Assembly (NCBI RefSeq): GCF_019090165.1
Contig: NZ_JAHRIB010000100.1
Coordinates: forward strand, 1 to 64,000
Direction: 5' to 3'
DNA length: 64,000 bases
Origin: Streptomyces sp. BV286
Lineage (GTDB): Bacteria > Actinomycetota > Actinomycetes > Streptomycetales > Streptomycetaceae
The position numbers and the translations under genes were made by a program. Below, one piece after another: positions 19,567-28,906 of this stretch (positions are counted from its first letter, which is position 1; each line of letters starts with the position of its first letter). Under the pieces are notes generated by a model. The model was not told the DNA's origin, did no database searches, and worked only from the letters and a program-made list of their open reading frames with translations.

Positions 19567-20832
19567 TCAGCGTGAGTGCCTCGCCGGCTGCTGGTAGTGG
19601 TCGGCGACCACCCTCGCCATGGCCCCGACACGGTCGGCCGCCACTTCCTTGGCCGAGAAGAACACGTGCCCGCGCACCTGCGGATACCCCTTGGCGAGGG
19701 TGAGGTGCCTGGACAGCTCCGCCGGGTCCTGCCAGGCCGCGGGCTGCGCCGGGTCGCCGGCCTTGTAGAGCGCCTCGCCGACGTACAGCTCGGTGCCGCT
19801 GCCGCGCGCGACCTGCGCCCACCAGGGGATCAGCTTCGCGTAGTCGGCGGCGGTGAAGCCGATGTTCCAGTACAGCTGCGGGCAGATGTAGTCGATCCAG
19901 TTCTCCCGGACCCACTTCCTGGTGTCGGCGTGCAGGTCGTCGTACGTCTGGACGCCGGCCCGGGTGTCCGAGCCCAGCGGGTCGGTCACGGCGTTGCGCC
20001 ACACCCCGAAGGGGCTGATGCCGAACTTCGTGCCGGGCCGGATCCGCCGGATCCGGGCGGCCGTCTCCAGGACCAGCCGGTCGATGTTGTCGCGCCGCCA
20101 GGCCGCCCGGTCCGGGAACGGGCCGCCGTGTGCGGCGTACGCGGCGTCGTCGTCGAAGACCTGGCCCGCGACCGGATACGGATAGAAGTAGTCGTCCCAG
20201 TGGACGGCGTCCACGGCGTACTTCTTCACCGCGTCGAGCATCGCGTCCTGGACGAAGGCGCGGACCTCGGGCAGGCCCGGGTTGTAGTAGAGCTTGCCGC
20301 CGTACGGCACGACCCAGTCGGGGTGCCTGCGGGCGGGGTGCGAGGCGACGAGCTTCGTCGGGTCGGTGTGGTTGGCGACGCGGTACGGGTTGAACCAGGC
20401 GTGCAGTTCGAGCCCGCGCGCGTGGGCCTCCTTCACGGCGGTGCCGAGCGGGTCCCAACCGGGCGCCCTGCCCTGTACGCCGGTGAGGTACTGGGCCCAG
20501 GGCTCGTACGGCGAGGGCCACAGGGCGTCGGCCGTGGGGCGCACCTGGAAGATCACGGCGTTCAGCCGGCGCCGGACGGCCGTGTCGAGGTGCGCGAGCA
20601 GTTCGGTGCGCTGCTGGGCCGCGGTCAGGCCGGGCTTCGAGGGCCAGTCACGGTTCGCGACGGTCGCCAGCCACATCCCGCGCAGCGCACCCGTGCGAGC
20701 ACGGCGCGCGGGCGCGTCGGCCCCGCCGCCGCCCCCGGAGACCTCCGCCGCCACGGCCAGTCCCGCCGTGGCGAGCCCCGACAGTCCGACCGCCGCGGCC
20801 GCCGCGAAGCCCCGTCGTGACATACGCCCCAT
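19567..20832 (-). CDS. Exported GHL10-type glycoside hydrolase (DUF187)
   Basis: About 421 aa. A twin-arginine start (MSRRGFAAAAAVGLSGLATAG) suggests Tat export; the start could be the ATG at 20832 or at 20823. The body begins with LRGMWLATVANRDWPSK and LNAVIFQVRPTADALWPS, then LHAWFNPYRV, DAVHWDDYFYPYP, FGISPFGVWRN and DYICPQLYWNIGF, the signature order of the GHL10 TIM-barrel family. These enzymes are thought to act on cell-wall or polysaccharide glycosidic links; the substrate here is not known. Confidence 0.85.
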   Translation of the reverse strand: MGRMSRRGFAAAAAVGLSGLATAGLAVAAEVSGGGGGADAPARRARTGALRGMWLATVANRDWPSKPGLTAAQQRTELLAHLDTAVRRRLNAVIFQVRPTADALWPSPYEPWAQYLTGVQGRAPGWDPLGTAVKEAHARGLELHAWFNPYRVANHTDPTKLVASHPARRHPDWVVPYGGKLYYNPGLPEVRAFVQDAMLDAVKKYAVDAVHWDDYFYPYPVAGQVFDDDAAYAAHGGPFPDRAAWRRDNIDRLVLETAARIRRIRPGTKFGISPFGVWRNAVTDPLGSDTRAGVQTYDDLHADTRKWVRENWIDYICPQLYWNIGFTAADYAKLIPWWAQVARGSGTELYVGEALYKAGDPAQPAAWQDPAELSRHLTLAKGYPQVRGHVFFSAKEVAADRVGAMARVVADHYQQPARHSR

Positions 20833-21004
20833 GCCGCACACCCCAAACAGAGTGGGTCCGCCTGGTCACGGACCGTTTACCCCGCACAGCATGCCCGACC
20901 CGGCCGGTCGTTCGTGTGCAGATCCGGAGTAACGTGCGTGGCGTTGGCAGGCACCGCACAACGGGAACCTGCCGGGCCCGTGAACAGTGAGCGAAAGGGA
21001 CGAT

Positions 21005-21865
21005 GTGACCGACATCGAACGCGTCGGAGTGGTGGGCTGCGGCCAGATGGGAGCGGGCATCGCCGAGGTGTGCGCCCGCGCCGGTCTGGACGTGATGGTC
21101 GCCGAGACCACTGGTGAGGCGTTGGAGATTGGCCGGACCCGGCTCTACAACTCGCTCTCCAAGGCGGCCGAGCGCGGCAAGATCTCCGAGGAGGAGCGGG
21201 ACGCCACGCAGGGACGGCTGTCCTTCACCACCGACCTCGGTGAGTTCTCCGACCGCGATCTGGTGATCGAGGCGGTCGTCGAGAACGAGCAGGTGAAGAC
21301 GGAGATCTTCCAGGTGCTCGACCAGGTGGTGCTCCGGCAGGACGCGATCCTCGCCTCGAACACCTCCTCCATCCCGCTGGTGAAGCTCGCCGTCGCCACC
21401 TCGCGCCCCGACCAGGTCATCGGCATCCACTTCTTCAACCCGGCCCCGGTGCAGAAGCTCGTCGAGCTGATCCCGGCCCTCACCACCTCCGAGGGCACCA
21501 TCAGCCGGGCGCAGTCCCTGGTCGAGAAGATCCTCGGCAAGCACGCGATCCGCGCGCAGGACCGCTCGGGCTTCGTCGTCAACGCGCTGCTGATCCCCTA
21601 TCTCCTCTCCGCGATCCGGATGTTCGAGTCCGGCATGGCGAGCCGCGAGGACATCGACAACGGCATGGAGCTGGGCTGCGCCCACCCGATGGGGCCGCTC
21701 AAGCTGTCCGACCTGATCGGCCTCGACACCGTCGCGTCGGTCGCGTACTCCATGTACGAGGAGTACAAGGAGCCCCTGTACGCGGCCCCGCCGCTGCTCC
21801 AGCGCATGGTCGACGCGGGACGCCTCGGACGCAAGTCCGGCTCGGGCTTCTACACGTACCCCTGA
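21005..21865 (+). CDS. 3-hydroxybutyryl/3-hydroxyacyl-CoA dehydrogenase
   Basis: 286 aa from the GTG at 21005, which has AAAGGGA 4 bp upstream (a GTG at 20987 is also in frame). NAD-binding VGVVGCGQMGAGIAEVCARAG, the signature FFNPAPVQKLVELI with the catalytic His just before it (IGIHFFNP), and the C-terminal domain GMELGCAHPMGPLKLSDLIGLD. It interconverts acetoacetyl-CoA and 3-hydroxybutyryl-CoA, used in fatty-acid oxidation, PHB or ethylmalonyl-CoA metabolism. Stand-alone gene with its own terminator. Confidence 0.93.
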   Translation: MTDIERVGVVGCGQMGAGIAEVCARAGLDVMVAETTGEALEIGRTRLYNSLSKAAERGKISEEERDATQGRLSFTTDLGEFSDRDLVIEAVVENEQVKTEIFQVLDQVVLRQDAILASNTSSIPLVKLAVATSRPDQVIGIHFFNPAPVQKLVELIPALTTSEGTISRAQSLVEKILGKHAIRAQDRSGFVVNALLIPYLLSAIRMFESGMASREDIDNGMELGCAHPMGPLKLSDLIGLDTVASVAYSMYEEYKEPLYAAPPLLQRMVDAGRLGRKSGSGFYTYP

Positions 21866-21888
21866 CCCCCGAAGGCCGTTGACCGGCT

Positions 21889-21940
21889 GCGGGTTGTCAG
21901 TCGCAGGTCGCGCAGTTCCCCGCGCCCCGTCAGGGCTCGT
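21889..21940 (+). repeat. Copy of the dispersed GGTCGCGCAGTTCCCC repeat
   Basis: GGCTGCGGGTTGT spacer then GGTCGCGCAGTTCC and CCGCGCCCC (core 21906-21928), 24 bp after the dehydrogenase stop. Confidence 0.6.
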
Positions 21941-21970
21941 GACTACTGTCCGTACGACCGGCAGGCCTCC

Positions 21971-22004
21971 GCGGGCCCGGCTCTCTTTCGGGGGCCGGGC
22001 CCGC
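21971..22004 (+). terminator. Terminator hairpin downstream of the dehydrogenase
   Basis: Perfect 11-bp stem GCGGGCCCGGC (21971-21981) and GCCGGGCCCGC (21994-22004), loop 12 nt. Confidence 0.7.
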
Positions 22005-22133
22005 CGCATTCACACACCGTGTGCGCGGCGGGCCCGCATATGCCCCTCGCACACGCTCCCCACGCGTCCACCAGGCGAGTTGACTTTCCGTGCGCAGGTA
22101 GGGGATGTGACGACTACGGAAAGGAGCGGACAC

Positions 22134-22391
22134 GTGACCGCCGACCCGGAGCATCCCGTGGTCCATGGAGAACTCGCGGAGTTACGCCGTCGCCTCGATG
22201 TGGCGCATGCCCGCGTCGAGGGCGGCATGACTCTGCTCAGTCATCGCGCCGAACAGACCGCCAAGGAGCTCGACGACCTGAGTACCCGGGTCGTCTCACT
22301 CGAACACACCCGCTGGCCGCTGCGCGCGGTCGCGGTCGTCACGGCCGTGGGCGCACTCGCCGTGGCGGTCTGGCAGGCTCTGGGCCGCTAG
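22134..22391 (+). CDS. Small coiled-coil protein with C-terminal membrane anchor
   Basis: 85 aa from the GTG at 22134, with AAGGAG 7 bp upstream; the longer open frame before it has no ribosome site. Residues about 10-58 look like a coiled coil (LAELRRRLDVAHARVEGGM, AKELDDLSTRVVSLEH), and residues 61-83 form a single membrane helix (LRAVAVVTAVGALAVAVWQAL). A tail-anchored topology is likely. Family not recognised; no enzymatic motif. Confidence 0.75.
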   Translation: MTADPEHPVVHGELAELRRRLDVAHARVEGGMTLLSHRAEQTAKELDDLSTRVVSLEHTRWPLRAVAVVTAVGALAVAVWQALGR

Positions 22392-22414
22392 GCCCGTGGG
22401 CGCTGCGGGCAGGA

Positions 22415-22960
22415 TCAGGGCAGAGCGTCCTGCCCGAGCCTCAGGTGATGCAGGAGGAGCAGTGCGGCTGCCATGTTGGCGGCCGGGACCTCGCCGCGGG
22501 CGACCATGTCGGGGGCGAGCTTGAGGGGCACCCATTCCCGACGGTCGGACTCGAAGTCGTCCACGGGGTGTCCGATGTACGCGCCTTCGTCGGCCCAGTA
22601 GATGTGGTGCCGGGCGTCGGTGAGCCCGTTGGAGGGCTCGACGCTCATCAGATGGCGCAGGGGTCCCGGTCGCCACCCGGTCTCCTCCTCCAGTTCGCGG
22701 GCGGCCGCGACGGCGATGTCCTCACCGTCCTCGACGACGCCCGCGGGAAGCTCCCATCCCCAGCTGTCGGTGATGAAGCGGTGCCGCCACAGAAGCAGCA
22801 CCTCGTTCGCCTCATTCACCACAGTGGCCACGGCGACGGGCCGCAGCCGTATCAGGAAGTGATCGAGGTGCCGACCGTCCGGCAGCTCGACATCTGCGAG
22901 ATTGACGCTGAACCAGCGGTTTGCGTACACAGTTTGTTCGTTCAGTTTCGTCCACTGCAC
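22415..22960 (-). CDS. Nudix hydrolase
   Basis: 181 aa from a GTG at 22960 with GGAAGG 8 nt upstream. The Nudix box is complete (GVVEDGEDIAVAAARELEEETGW, shown here as G-x5-E-x7-REL-x-EE-x-G). The flanking layout, with TVVNEANEVLLLWRHRF before the box and HIYWADEGAYIG after it, resembles ADP-ribose pyrophosphatase-type members. It would hydrolyse a nucleoside diphosphate linked to another group; the exact substrate is not readable. Followed closely by no other gene on its strand. Confidence 0.9.
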   Translation of the reverse strand: MQWTKLNEQTVYANRWFSVNLADVELPDGRHLDHFLIRLRPVAVATVVNEANEVLLLWRHRFITDSWGWELPAGVVEDGEDIAVAAARELEEETGWRPGPLRHLMSVEPSNGLTDARHHIYWADEGAYIGHPVDDFESDRREWVPLKLAPDMVARGEVPAANMAAALLLLHHLRLGQDALP

Positions 22961-23176
22961 GGTTCTGCCACCTTCCGCCGAGTAGATGGCAATATCGCAG
23001 CAGGAGCGTCCGCACAGCAGGCTCACAGCGGGCCGCTCGCAGCGCAGCGGTAGGCGCAGAGTTGTACCACCGCGGAGGGCTCCGGGCCTCCGTCAGCGGT
23101 GGGGGTGTCGTCTCACGCGATCCTCCGGGTCTCTTCCCGGAGTGTTCCCCCACGGCCACTTCCTAGTTCCACGGCA

Positions 23177-24526
23177 CTAGAGCGGTACGCGCAGAGCTCC
23201 GTCGATGAGTTCGGCGGCCTCGGTGGTGCCCGCACACCCGTTGGCGACCAGGTGTTCGCGTACCGCGCGCAGTCTGTCGCGCAGGCGCTGGGACTCCATT
23301 CCCCGGGCGCGCTCCGCCATTTCGACCGCGGTGACGACCGCCTTGTCGGCGTTGCCCTGGCGCAGCTCGATCTGGCTGAGCATGGCGAGCCGGTGCACCC
23401 TGCCCCGGTCGTGCGCCGGGTTGTCCACGGCGGCAGCGGCGTGCTCCCGCGCGGCTACAAGGTCGCCCAGACTCAGCAAGGCCTCCGCCACCTGCACATT
23501 GACCAGGCCCGGCTGGACATAGCCGGTCTCGTCCGGTTCGTACCCGCGCCGGATGCGCTCGGCGGCCTGCTCGGCGCGCCGGATGCAGGACAGCGCGCTG
23601 CTGCCGTCGCCGAGGTGCGCGTACGCCTTCGCCTGCATCGCGTAGAGGTCCGACGCGAGCGCCGGAGTGATGTGCCGTCCCGCGGCGCGCAGCGCGGCCT
23701 CGGCGAAGGCCACCGCCTGCCGGTTCTCCCGCATGAACAGCGCCTGGTTGACGAGGAGCGCGATGACGTAGGCCCCGAGTCCCCTGTCCCCGCTGGCCTT
23801 CGCGAGCCTGAGCGCCTGGTGGAAGTAGCGCTGGGCGAGACCGTGGGCGTCGGAGTCGTACGCGCAGATGCCGGCGATCGCCACCAGGCCGCCGGTGGCG
23901 CGGTGGAGCTGACGGCCGGTGGCGTCGGTGTAACTGCCTCTGAGGAGCGGCGCGGTCTCGGAGTTGAGGAATCCGACGATGCGGGTACGGGTGGCGACAC
24001 CTCCCGCCTTGCGGTACATCTGCTCGTAGTGGGCGCGGGCGGCGCGCAGCATCTCGATGTCGGACATGCTCACGCGGTGCCGTCCGCCGCGCGAGACGTC
24101 CACGTCCTCCGGCGGGTTCTCCCACTCCCACACCGGCATCACGGCGGGCGTGCCGGTGACGGCGGGGGCGCCGAGGATGTGCGGTCTCTGCTGTTCGTCG
24201 GAGCGCCACAGGGCGGTCGCGCGTTCGACGAAACCGGAGAGTGTCGTGCCGTGCGGGGTGGCCGGCTCGCCGGGCACCCCGAGTCCGATGTCGTCGAGCG
24301 TGACGGGCCGTTGGAGCCGGGAGGCGAGCACCTCGCAGATCAGGTCGGGCACCTGGCCACGGGGCCGCTGGCCCTTCAGCCACCGAGCCACGGCGGTGTG
24401 TTCGTACCGGAGCGCGAGACCGCGCGCCCGGCCCGCCTGGTTCACATGGGCGGCGAGTCCCGCGTGCGAGATCCCTGCCTCGTCGAGGATCGCGTCGAGC
24501 AGAGTGTTGGGCTGCATGAAGGCCAT
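23177..24526 (-). CDS. TPR-containing regulator of the Streptomyces Nsd-like type
   Basis: 449 aa. The N-terminus (NTLLDAILDEAGISHAGLAAHVNQAG, then YEHTAVARWLKGQRPRG) looks like a divergent helix-turn-helix of the XRE type. The rest (about 150-440) is alpha-helical with tetratricopeptide spacing, e.g. YFHQALRLAKASGDRGLGAY and CIRRAEQAAERI. Such HTH-plus-TPR proteins in Streptomyces influence differentiation and antibiotic production; no direct evidence here says which. Two ATG codons near the start (24526, 24517) are possible. Confidence 0.75.
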   Translation of the reverse strand: MAFMQPNTLLDAILDEAGISHAGLAAHVNQAGRARGLALRYEHTAVARWLKGQRPRGQVPDLICEVLASRLQRPVTLDDIGLGVPGEPATPHGTTLSGFVERATALWRSDEQQRPHILGAPAVTGTPAVMPVWEWENPPEDVDVSRGGRHRVSMSDIEMLRAARAHYEQMYRKAGGVATRTRIVGFLNSETAPLLRGSYTDATGRQLHRATGGLVAIAGICAYDSDAHGLAQRYFHQALRLAKASGDRGLGAYVIALLVNQALFMRENRQAVAFAEAALRAAGRHITPALASDLYAMQAKAYAHLGDGSSALSCIRRAEQAAERIRRGYEPDETGYVQPGLVNVQVAEALLSLGDLVAAREHAAAAVDNPAHDRGRVHRLAMLSQIELRQGNADKAVVTAVEMAERARGMESQRLRDRLRAVREHLVANGCAGTTEAAELIDGALRVPL

Positions 24527-24904
24527 CCGGTGGCTCGGGTGCCGACGGTGCTGTTCAACGTAGCGCCTCCCTCATCACACGGGGTGTGAACGGAGTGCCC
24601 GAATCCGGGCAGTACGCGCGCTGTTGCGGAGAGTTGTGACCCGGTTGACTGAAATGCCTCGCAAGAGGCCGGCCGGGCCGCCGGCTCCCCCTCGTACAGT
24701 GCGGCGGCCCGGATTCACGCCGTCCGCCCAGCTGCCTGCCCGACACTCCGTGGCAGGGCGGACGGCTCCGCCGGATCGCTCAACCGGTTCGCTCCACCGG
24801 GTTGCGCCGGGCACTTGCTGGTTGTCCGTCGGCTGCGGGTCGGTTGTGGCTGGTCGCGCAGTTCCCCGCGCCCTTCGGGGAGCCGAACAGTGGGCGCGGA
24901 ACCG
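24527..24904. other. 378-bp gap between the TPR regulator and the PP2C gene
   Basis: It holds the upstream region of the TPR gene and, on its distal side, one copy of the dispersed repeat (24830-24881). I see no convincing coding frame or RNA gene in it. Confidence 0.5.
24830..24881 (+). repeat. Copy of the dispersed GGTCGCGCAGTTCCCC repeat
   Basis: GGCTGCGGGTCGGTTGTGGC, then core GGTCGCGCAGTTCC plus CCGCGCCC at 24852-24873, followed by TTCGGGG which lets GCCC/GGGG pair. It lies just beyond the 3' end of the PP2C gene, in reverse orientation to that gene. Confidence 0.6.
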
Positions 24905-26125
24905 TCACTTGACCTGGTGGGCCATGGGTTCGCTCTGTTGTCTCGGCACCCTCGCCCGGTCGTTGCGCAGGACCAGCACGGCCACGTCGTCGGAGGGTGG
25001 TCCCCCCGCGTGCCCGAGCAGTCGGGTGAAGACGGTGCGCAGTACGGCCTGAGGGGAGACCGGCTGAGTGCGGGCGGCTTCCGTCAGCGCGGTGGTCAGG
25101 GGAAAGAACCGGCCATGGCTGTCACGGGCGTCCTCGACACCGTCCGTGTGCAGGAACAGCGCCTCGCCGGGCAGCAGACGCCCGTAGCGCACGACGGGCA
25201 GCTCGGCCGGGAGCGGGAAGGGCCCGAGGGGAGGCAGGGGGTCGTCGGCCGCGAGGTGCTCCACCCGCCCTCGTACGTCAGCGGGCTCCCCGGGGCCGCG
25301 CAGCAGATACGGCCACGGGTGACCGCAGTTCAGGGCACGCACCTCGCCGTCGCGGCCGATCTCCAGGAGCAGCACGGTGACGAACTCCTCGGCGACCGGG
25401 TTGTCGGGGTCCAGTCCCGACGAGGGGTGCTCGGCCTTCGCGCGCTCCCGGAGGTGCCTGCCCATGGCGCGCTCCAGTTTCCGCAGCACACCGGGGAGTT
25501 CGGGCTCGTCGTGGACGACCTCACGGAAGCTGCCGAGCACGGCAGCGACGGTCCCGATGGCTGCCAGCCCGTGCCCGCGGACGTCACCCATCACGACCCG
25601 CACGCCGTGCTCCGTGCCGATCACCTCGTACAGGTCGCCCCCGACGCCGGCGCGGCGGTCCGCGGAGAACTGGGCGGCCGCGACACCCAGTCCGTCGACG
25701 CACGGCGGGAGCGGACGCAGGAGTACACCCTGGGTGGCCCCCGCGACCTTGCGGATCTGTCGCAACTCCCGCAGCAGTCCCCGCCGGACGTGCAGTATCA
25801 GGCCCGTACCGACCGTGAAGAACACGGCGCAGGTGACGATCCGCGCACCGAGGGCGTTCTCCTGGGCGAGCGGACAGGCCAGCTTGTACGTGATCGCCGC
25901 CGCGCCCCAGGCGGTGGGCAGCCCCATCGCCAGTACGCGGCGCAGCCGCTGTCGGTCCCGGCCGATGCGGCGGACCTCACCGCGGCGCAGCCGGCCGGCG
26001 CGGGAGCGGCCGAGACCGCGGGCCGGAGCCCGGTTCAGCGCACGGGTGACGGATTGCAGCCATCGTGTCCGACGGCTCCCCCCGGGCCGGGCCCGGCGGG
26101 GAGCCCCAGCCTTGGTACGGATCAT
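24905..26125 (-). CDS. Membrane PP2C/SpoIIE-type serine phosphatase
   Basis: 406 aa. A very basic N-terminus (1-65) is followed by two hydrophobic segments (about 66-115) and a SpoIIE-like PPM phosphatase domain (about 145-395). Metal-binding motifs: GVGGDLYEVI, VMGDVRGHGLAA, and near the end LHTDGVEDAR and PSDDVAVLVLR. Such enzymes dephosphorylate anti-sigma-factor antagonists and so tune sigma-factor use. No sensor domain (PAS/GAF) is fused and no antagonist or anti-sigma gene is next to it. Confidence 0.88.
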   Translation of the reverse strand: MIRTKAGAPRRARPGGSRRTRWLQSVTRALNRAPARGLGRSRAGRLRRGEVRRIGRDRQRLRRVLAMGLPTAWGAAAITYKLACPLAQENALGARIVTCAVFFTVGTGLILHVRRGLLRELRQIRKVAGATQGVLLRPLPPCVDGLGVAAAQFSADRRAGVGGDLYEVIGTEHGVRVVMGDVRGHGLAAIGTVAAVLGSFREVVHDEPELPGVLRKLERAMGRHLRERAKAEHPSSGLDPDNPVAEEFVTVLLLEIGRDGEVRALNCGHPWPYLLRGPGEPADVRGRVEHLAADDPLPPLGPFPLPAELPVVRYGRLLPGEALFLHTDGVEDARDSHGRFFPLTTALTEAARTQPVSPQAVLRTVFTRLLGHAGGPPSDDVAVLVLRNDRARVPRQQSEPMAHQVK

Positions 26126-26311
26126 GCCGATGGCCCCCCTAGGCCCTGTTCAGCGCAGGCACCGGCCTCTTCGGCCGGGTCGATTCTGTCGACCGCGTGC
26201 CCCGGCCGGACCGGATCACCCGCACTTGTCACCCAAAAGAGTGAGGTGACTACAGACAGCGCGCAGCCCCCGCCACCACCGGCGAAGCCGACTCCACTGA
26301 ACTCAGGGCGG

Positions 26312-26400
26312 GAGCCCCGAAAGGGGCGCGGGGAACTGCGCGCCCGGCCGAAATGCACCCGCACCCGACCGACAACCCGCAGTCCCCCGCCACTGCCTGC
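26312..26400 (-). repeat. Inverted copy of the dispersed repeat, 3' of pheT
   Basis: On the plus strand AAGGGGCGCGGGGAACTGCG at 26321-26340 is the reverse complement of the repeat core; GCCCCGAAAGGGGC around it (26314-26327) forms a small hairpin. CCGACAACCCGCAGTCCCCC (26369-26388) is the reverse of the CTGCGGGTTGTCGG flank seen in other copies. It lies just past the pheT stop. Confidence 0.6.
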
Positions 26401-26404
26401 GGAG

Positions 26405-28906
26405 CTAACTCCGCAGGACGGCCCCCGTGCGCTCGCCCGCCAGGGCGACCGCCGTGTCCCGCGCCGCGGACGCCTCGTCCACGGTCAGGGTCCGGTCGCC
26501 GGCCCGGAAGCGCAGCGCGTACGCCAGGGACTTCCGGTCCCCGCCGAGCTGCTCGCTCTCGTACACGTCGAACAGCCGGACGGACTCGAGGAGTTCACCC
26601 GCGCCCTCGCGCAGCGCGGCCTCCACGTCGGCGGCCGGGACGTCCCGGGAGACGACCAGCGCGACGTCCTGCGTGGCGACGGGGAAGGCGGAGATGCGCG
26701 GCGCCTGGAGAGCGCCGGCGCCGGCCCGCTCCAGGAGGTCCAGCTCGATCTCCATGGCGCAGCTGCGCTCCGGCAGGTGCAGCGCCTTGATGACACGCGG
26801 GTGCAGCTCACCCGCGTGACCGACGAGCGTCTCCTCGCCGTCCACCGTGGCGTACAGCGCGGCGCAGCGGCCCGGGTGCCAGGGCGCGTGCCGGTCACCG
26901 CGCACGGTCAGCTCGACGCCGGCCTCACGGGCGACGGTGCGAGCGGCCTCGACGGCGTCCGCCCAGTCCGCCGGGCGTCCCTTGCCCCACCAGCCGGCCT
27001 GCTCGCGGGCTCCCGCCAGGACGACGGCGGCGCGACGCGGCTGACGCGGCAGCGCGGCGTCGACCCCGGCGATCTCCTCGTCGGTGGGACGACGGTCGAC
27101 GGACAGCCGCTCGGCCTTCCGCTCCTGCCCCGTCGGCCGGAAGACCAGACCGGTCTCGAAGAGCGCCAGGTCGTGCGAACCGCGGCCGTCGTTGCGACGC
27201 AGCGCGCCGAGAAGACCCGGCAGCAGAGTCGTACGCATCGCGGGTTCTTCGTCGGAGAGCGGGTTGACCAGCCGCACGAGGGTGCGGCGCGGGTCGTCGG
27301 CCTCCACGCCGAGCTGGTCGAGCACCTCGGTCCCGATGAACGGGTAGTTCAGCGCCTCGACGTACCCGGCGCCTGCCAGCGCCCGGCCGACCCGGCGGTG
27401 CAGCCGCTGCCGGTCGGTCAGCCCCAGGCCCGCGGGGGGCCTGGGCAGCGTCGAGGGCAGGTTCTCGTAGCCCTCCAGGCGGATGACCTCTTCGGCGAGG
27501 TCGTTCGGGTCGCTCAGGTCGGGCCGCCAGGACGGGACGGTGACGATCAGCTCGTCCTGACCGTAGACGTCGCAGCCGACCTGCTGGAGACGGCGTACGA
27601 CGGTCTCGCGGCCGTAGTCGACGCCCGCGACCTTGTCCGGGTGGTTCGCCGGGATGGTGATGGTGTGCGGCGCGGACGGCGCGGTGATCTGGGTGACACC
27701 GGCGTCGGCGGTACCGCCCGCGAGGAGGACCAGCAGGTCGACCGTGCGCTGGGCGGCGGCCGCGGCGGCCTCCGGGTCGACGCCCCGCTCGAAGCGCTTG
27801 GACGCCTCCGAGGCCAGCTTGTGGCGGCGGGCCGTGCGGGCGATGGAGATCGGGTCGAAGTGCGCGGCCTCGATGACGACCTCGGTGGTGGTGCCCTCGG
27901 TGTCGTCGATCTCGGTGTTGGCGCCGCCCATGACACCGGCCAGGCCGATGGGCCCCCGGTCGTCGGTGATCACCAGGTCCTCGGCGTCCAGCGTGCGCTT
28001 GGTGCCGTCGAGGGTGGTGAGCTTCTCGCCCGCCTCGGCCCGGCGCACGCCGATCGCACCCTGGATCCGGGAGCGGTCGTACGCGTGCAGCGGCTGGCCG
28101 AGCTCCAGCATCACGTAGTTGGTGATGTCGACGGCCAGCGAGATCGGGCGCATGCCGGCCTTCTGGAGGCGGCGCTGCAGCCAGATCGGGGAGCCCGTCT
28201 CGGGCGCGAGACCGGTGACGGTGCGCGCGGTGAAGCGGTCGCAGCCCTGCCGGTCGGAGACCTCCACGGGGTGACCGAACGCGTTCGGTCCCGGCACGTC
28301 GAGCAGCGCCGGGTCGCGCAGCGGCAGCCCGTAGGCGGTGGCGGCCTCGCGGGCGACGCCACGCATCGACAGGGCGTAACCGCGGTCGGGCGTGACCGCG
28401 ATGTCGAGGACCTCGTCGACCAGTTCGAGCAGCTCGATCGCGTCCGTGCCGACCTCGTACTCGGGCGGCAGGACGATGATGCCGCCGCTTCCGTCGTCGC
28501 CCATGCCCAGCTCGTCGCCGGAGCAGATCATGCCGTGCGAGGTCTTGCCGTACGTCTTGCGCGCGGCGATCGCGAAGTCGCCGGGCAGCACGGCGCCGGG
28601 CAGGACCACGACGACCTTGTCGCCGACGGCGAAGTTGCGGGCGCCGCAGACGATCTCCTGGGGCTCACCCGTGCCGTTGGCGGTGCCGACGTCGACGGTG
28701 CAGAAGCGGATCGGCTTCTTGAAGCCCTCCAGCTCCTCGATGGTCAGCACCCGGCCGACGACGAGCGGCCCCTTGAGGTCGGCGCCGAGCCGCTCGACCC
28801 GCTCGACCTCCAGGCCGGCGGAGACGAGCCTGGCCTGCACGTCGCGGCCGGTCTCGGTGGCGGGGAGGTCGACGTACTCCCGCAGCCAGGAAAGCGGGAC
28901 CCGCAT
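26405..28906 (-). CDS. pheT: Phenylalanine--tRNA ligase beta subunit
   Basis: 833 aa, normal bacterial length. Domains in order: N-terminal EMAP/OB tRNA-binding region (about 40-155, with [11 protein letters not shown]), B3/B4 editing region, B5 DNA-binding fold, the catalytic-core-like domain, and the C-terminal anticodon-binding FDX-ACB domain (about 740-833, [20 protein letters not shown]). It pairs with PheS to charge tRNA-Phe. Start ATG shares one base with the pheS stop (TGATG), so the two are made in step. Confidence 0.97.
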   Translation of the reverse strand: MRVPLSWLREYVDLPATETGRDVQARLVSAGLEVERVERLGADLKGPLVVGRVLTIEELEGFKKPIRFCTVDVGTANGTGEPQEIVCGARNFAVGDKVVVVLPGAVLPGDFAIAARKTYGKTSHGMICSGDELGMGDDGSGGIIVLPPEYEVGTDAIELLELVDEVLDIAVTPDRGYALSMRGVAREAATAYGLPLRDPALLDVPGPNAFGHPVEVSDRQGCDRFTARTVTGLAPETGSPIWLQRRLQKAGMRPISLAVDITNYVMLELGQPLHAYDRSRIQGAIGVRRAEAGEKLTTLDGTKRTLDAEDLVITDDRGPIGLAGVMGGANTEIDDTEGTTTEVVIEAAHFDPISIARTARRHKLASEASKRFERGVDPEAAAAAAQRTVDLLVLLAGGTADAGVTQITAPSAPHTITIPANHPDKVAGVDYGRETVVRRLQQVGCDVYGQDELIVTVPSWRPDLSDPNDLAEEVIRLEGYENLPSTLPRPPAGLGLTDRQRLHRRVGRALAGAGYVEALNYPFIGTEVLDQLGVEADDPRRTLVRLVNPLSDEEPAMRTTLLPGLLGALRRNDGRGSHDLALFETGLVFRPTGQERKAERLSVDRRPTDEEIAGVDAALPRQPRRAAVVLAGAREQAGWWGKGRPADWADAVEAARTVAREAGVELTVRGDRHAPWHPGRCAALYATVDGEETLVGHAGELHPRVIKALHLPERSCAMEIELDLLERAGAGALQAPRISAFPVATQDVALVVSRDVPAADVEAALREGAGELLESVRLFDVYESEQLGGDRKSLAYALRFRAGDRTLTVDEASAARDTAVALAGERTGAVLRS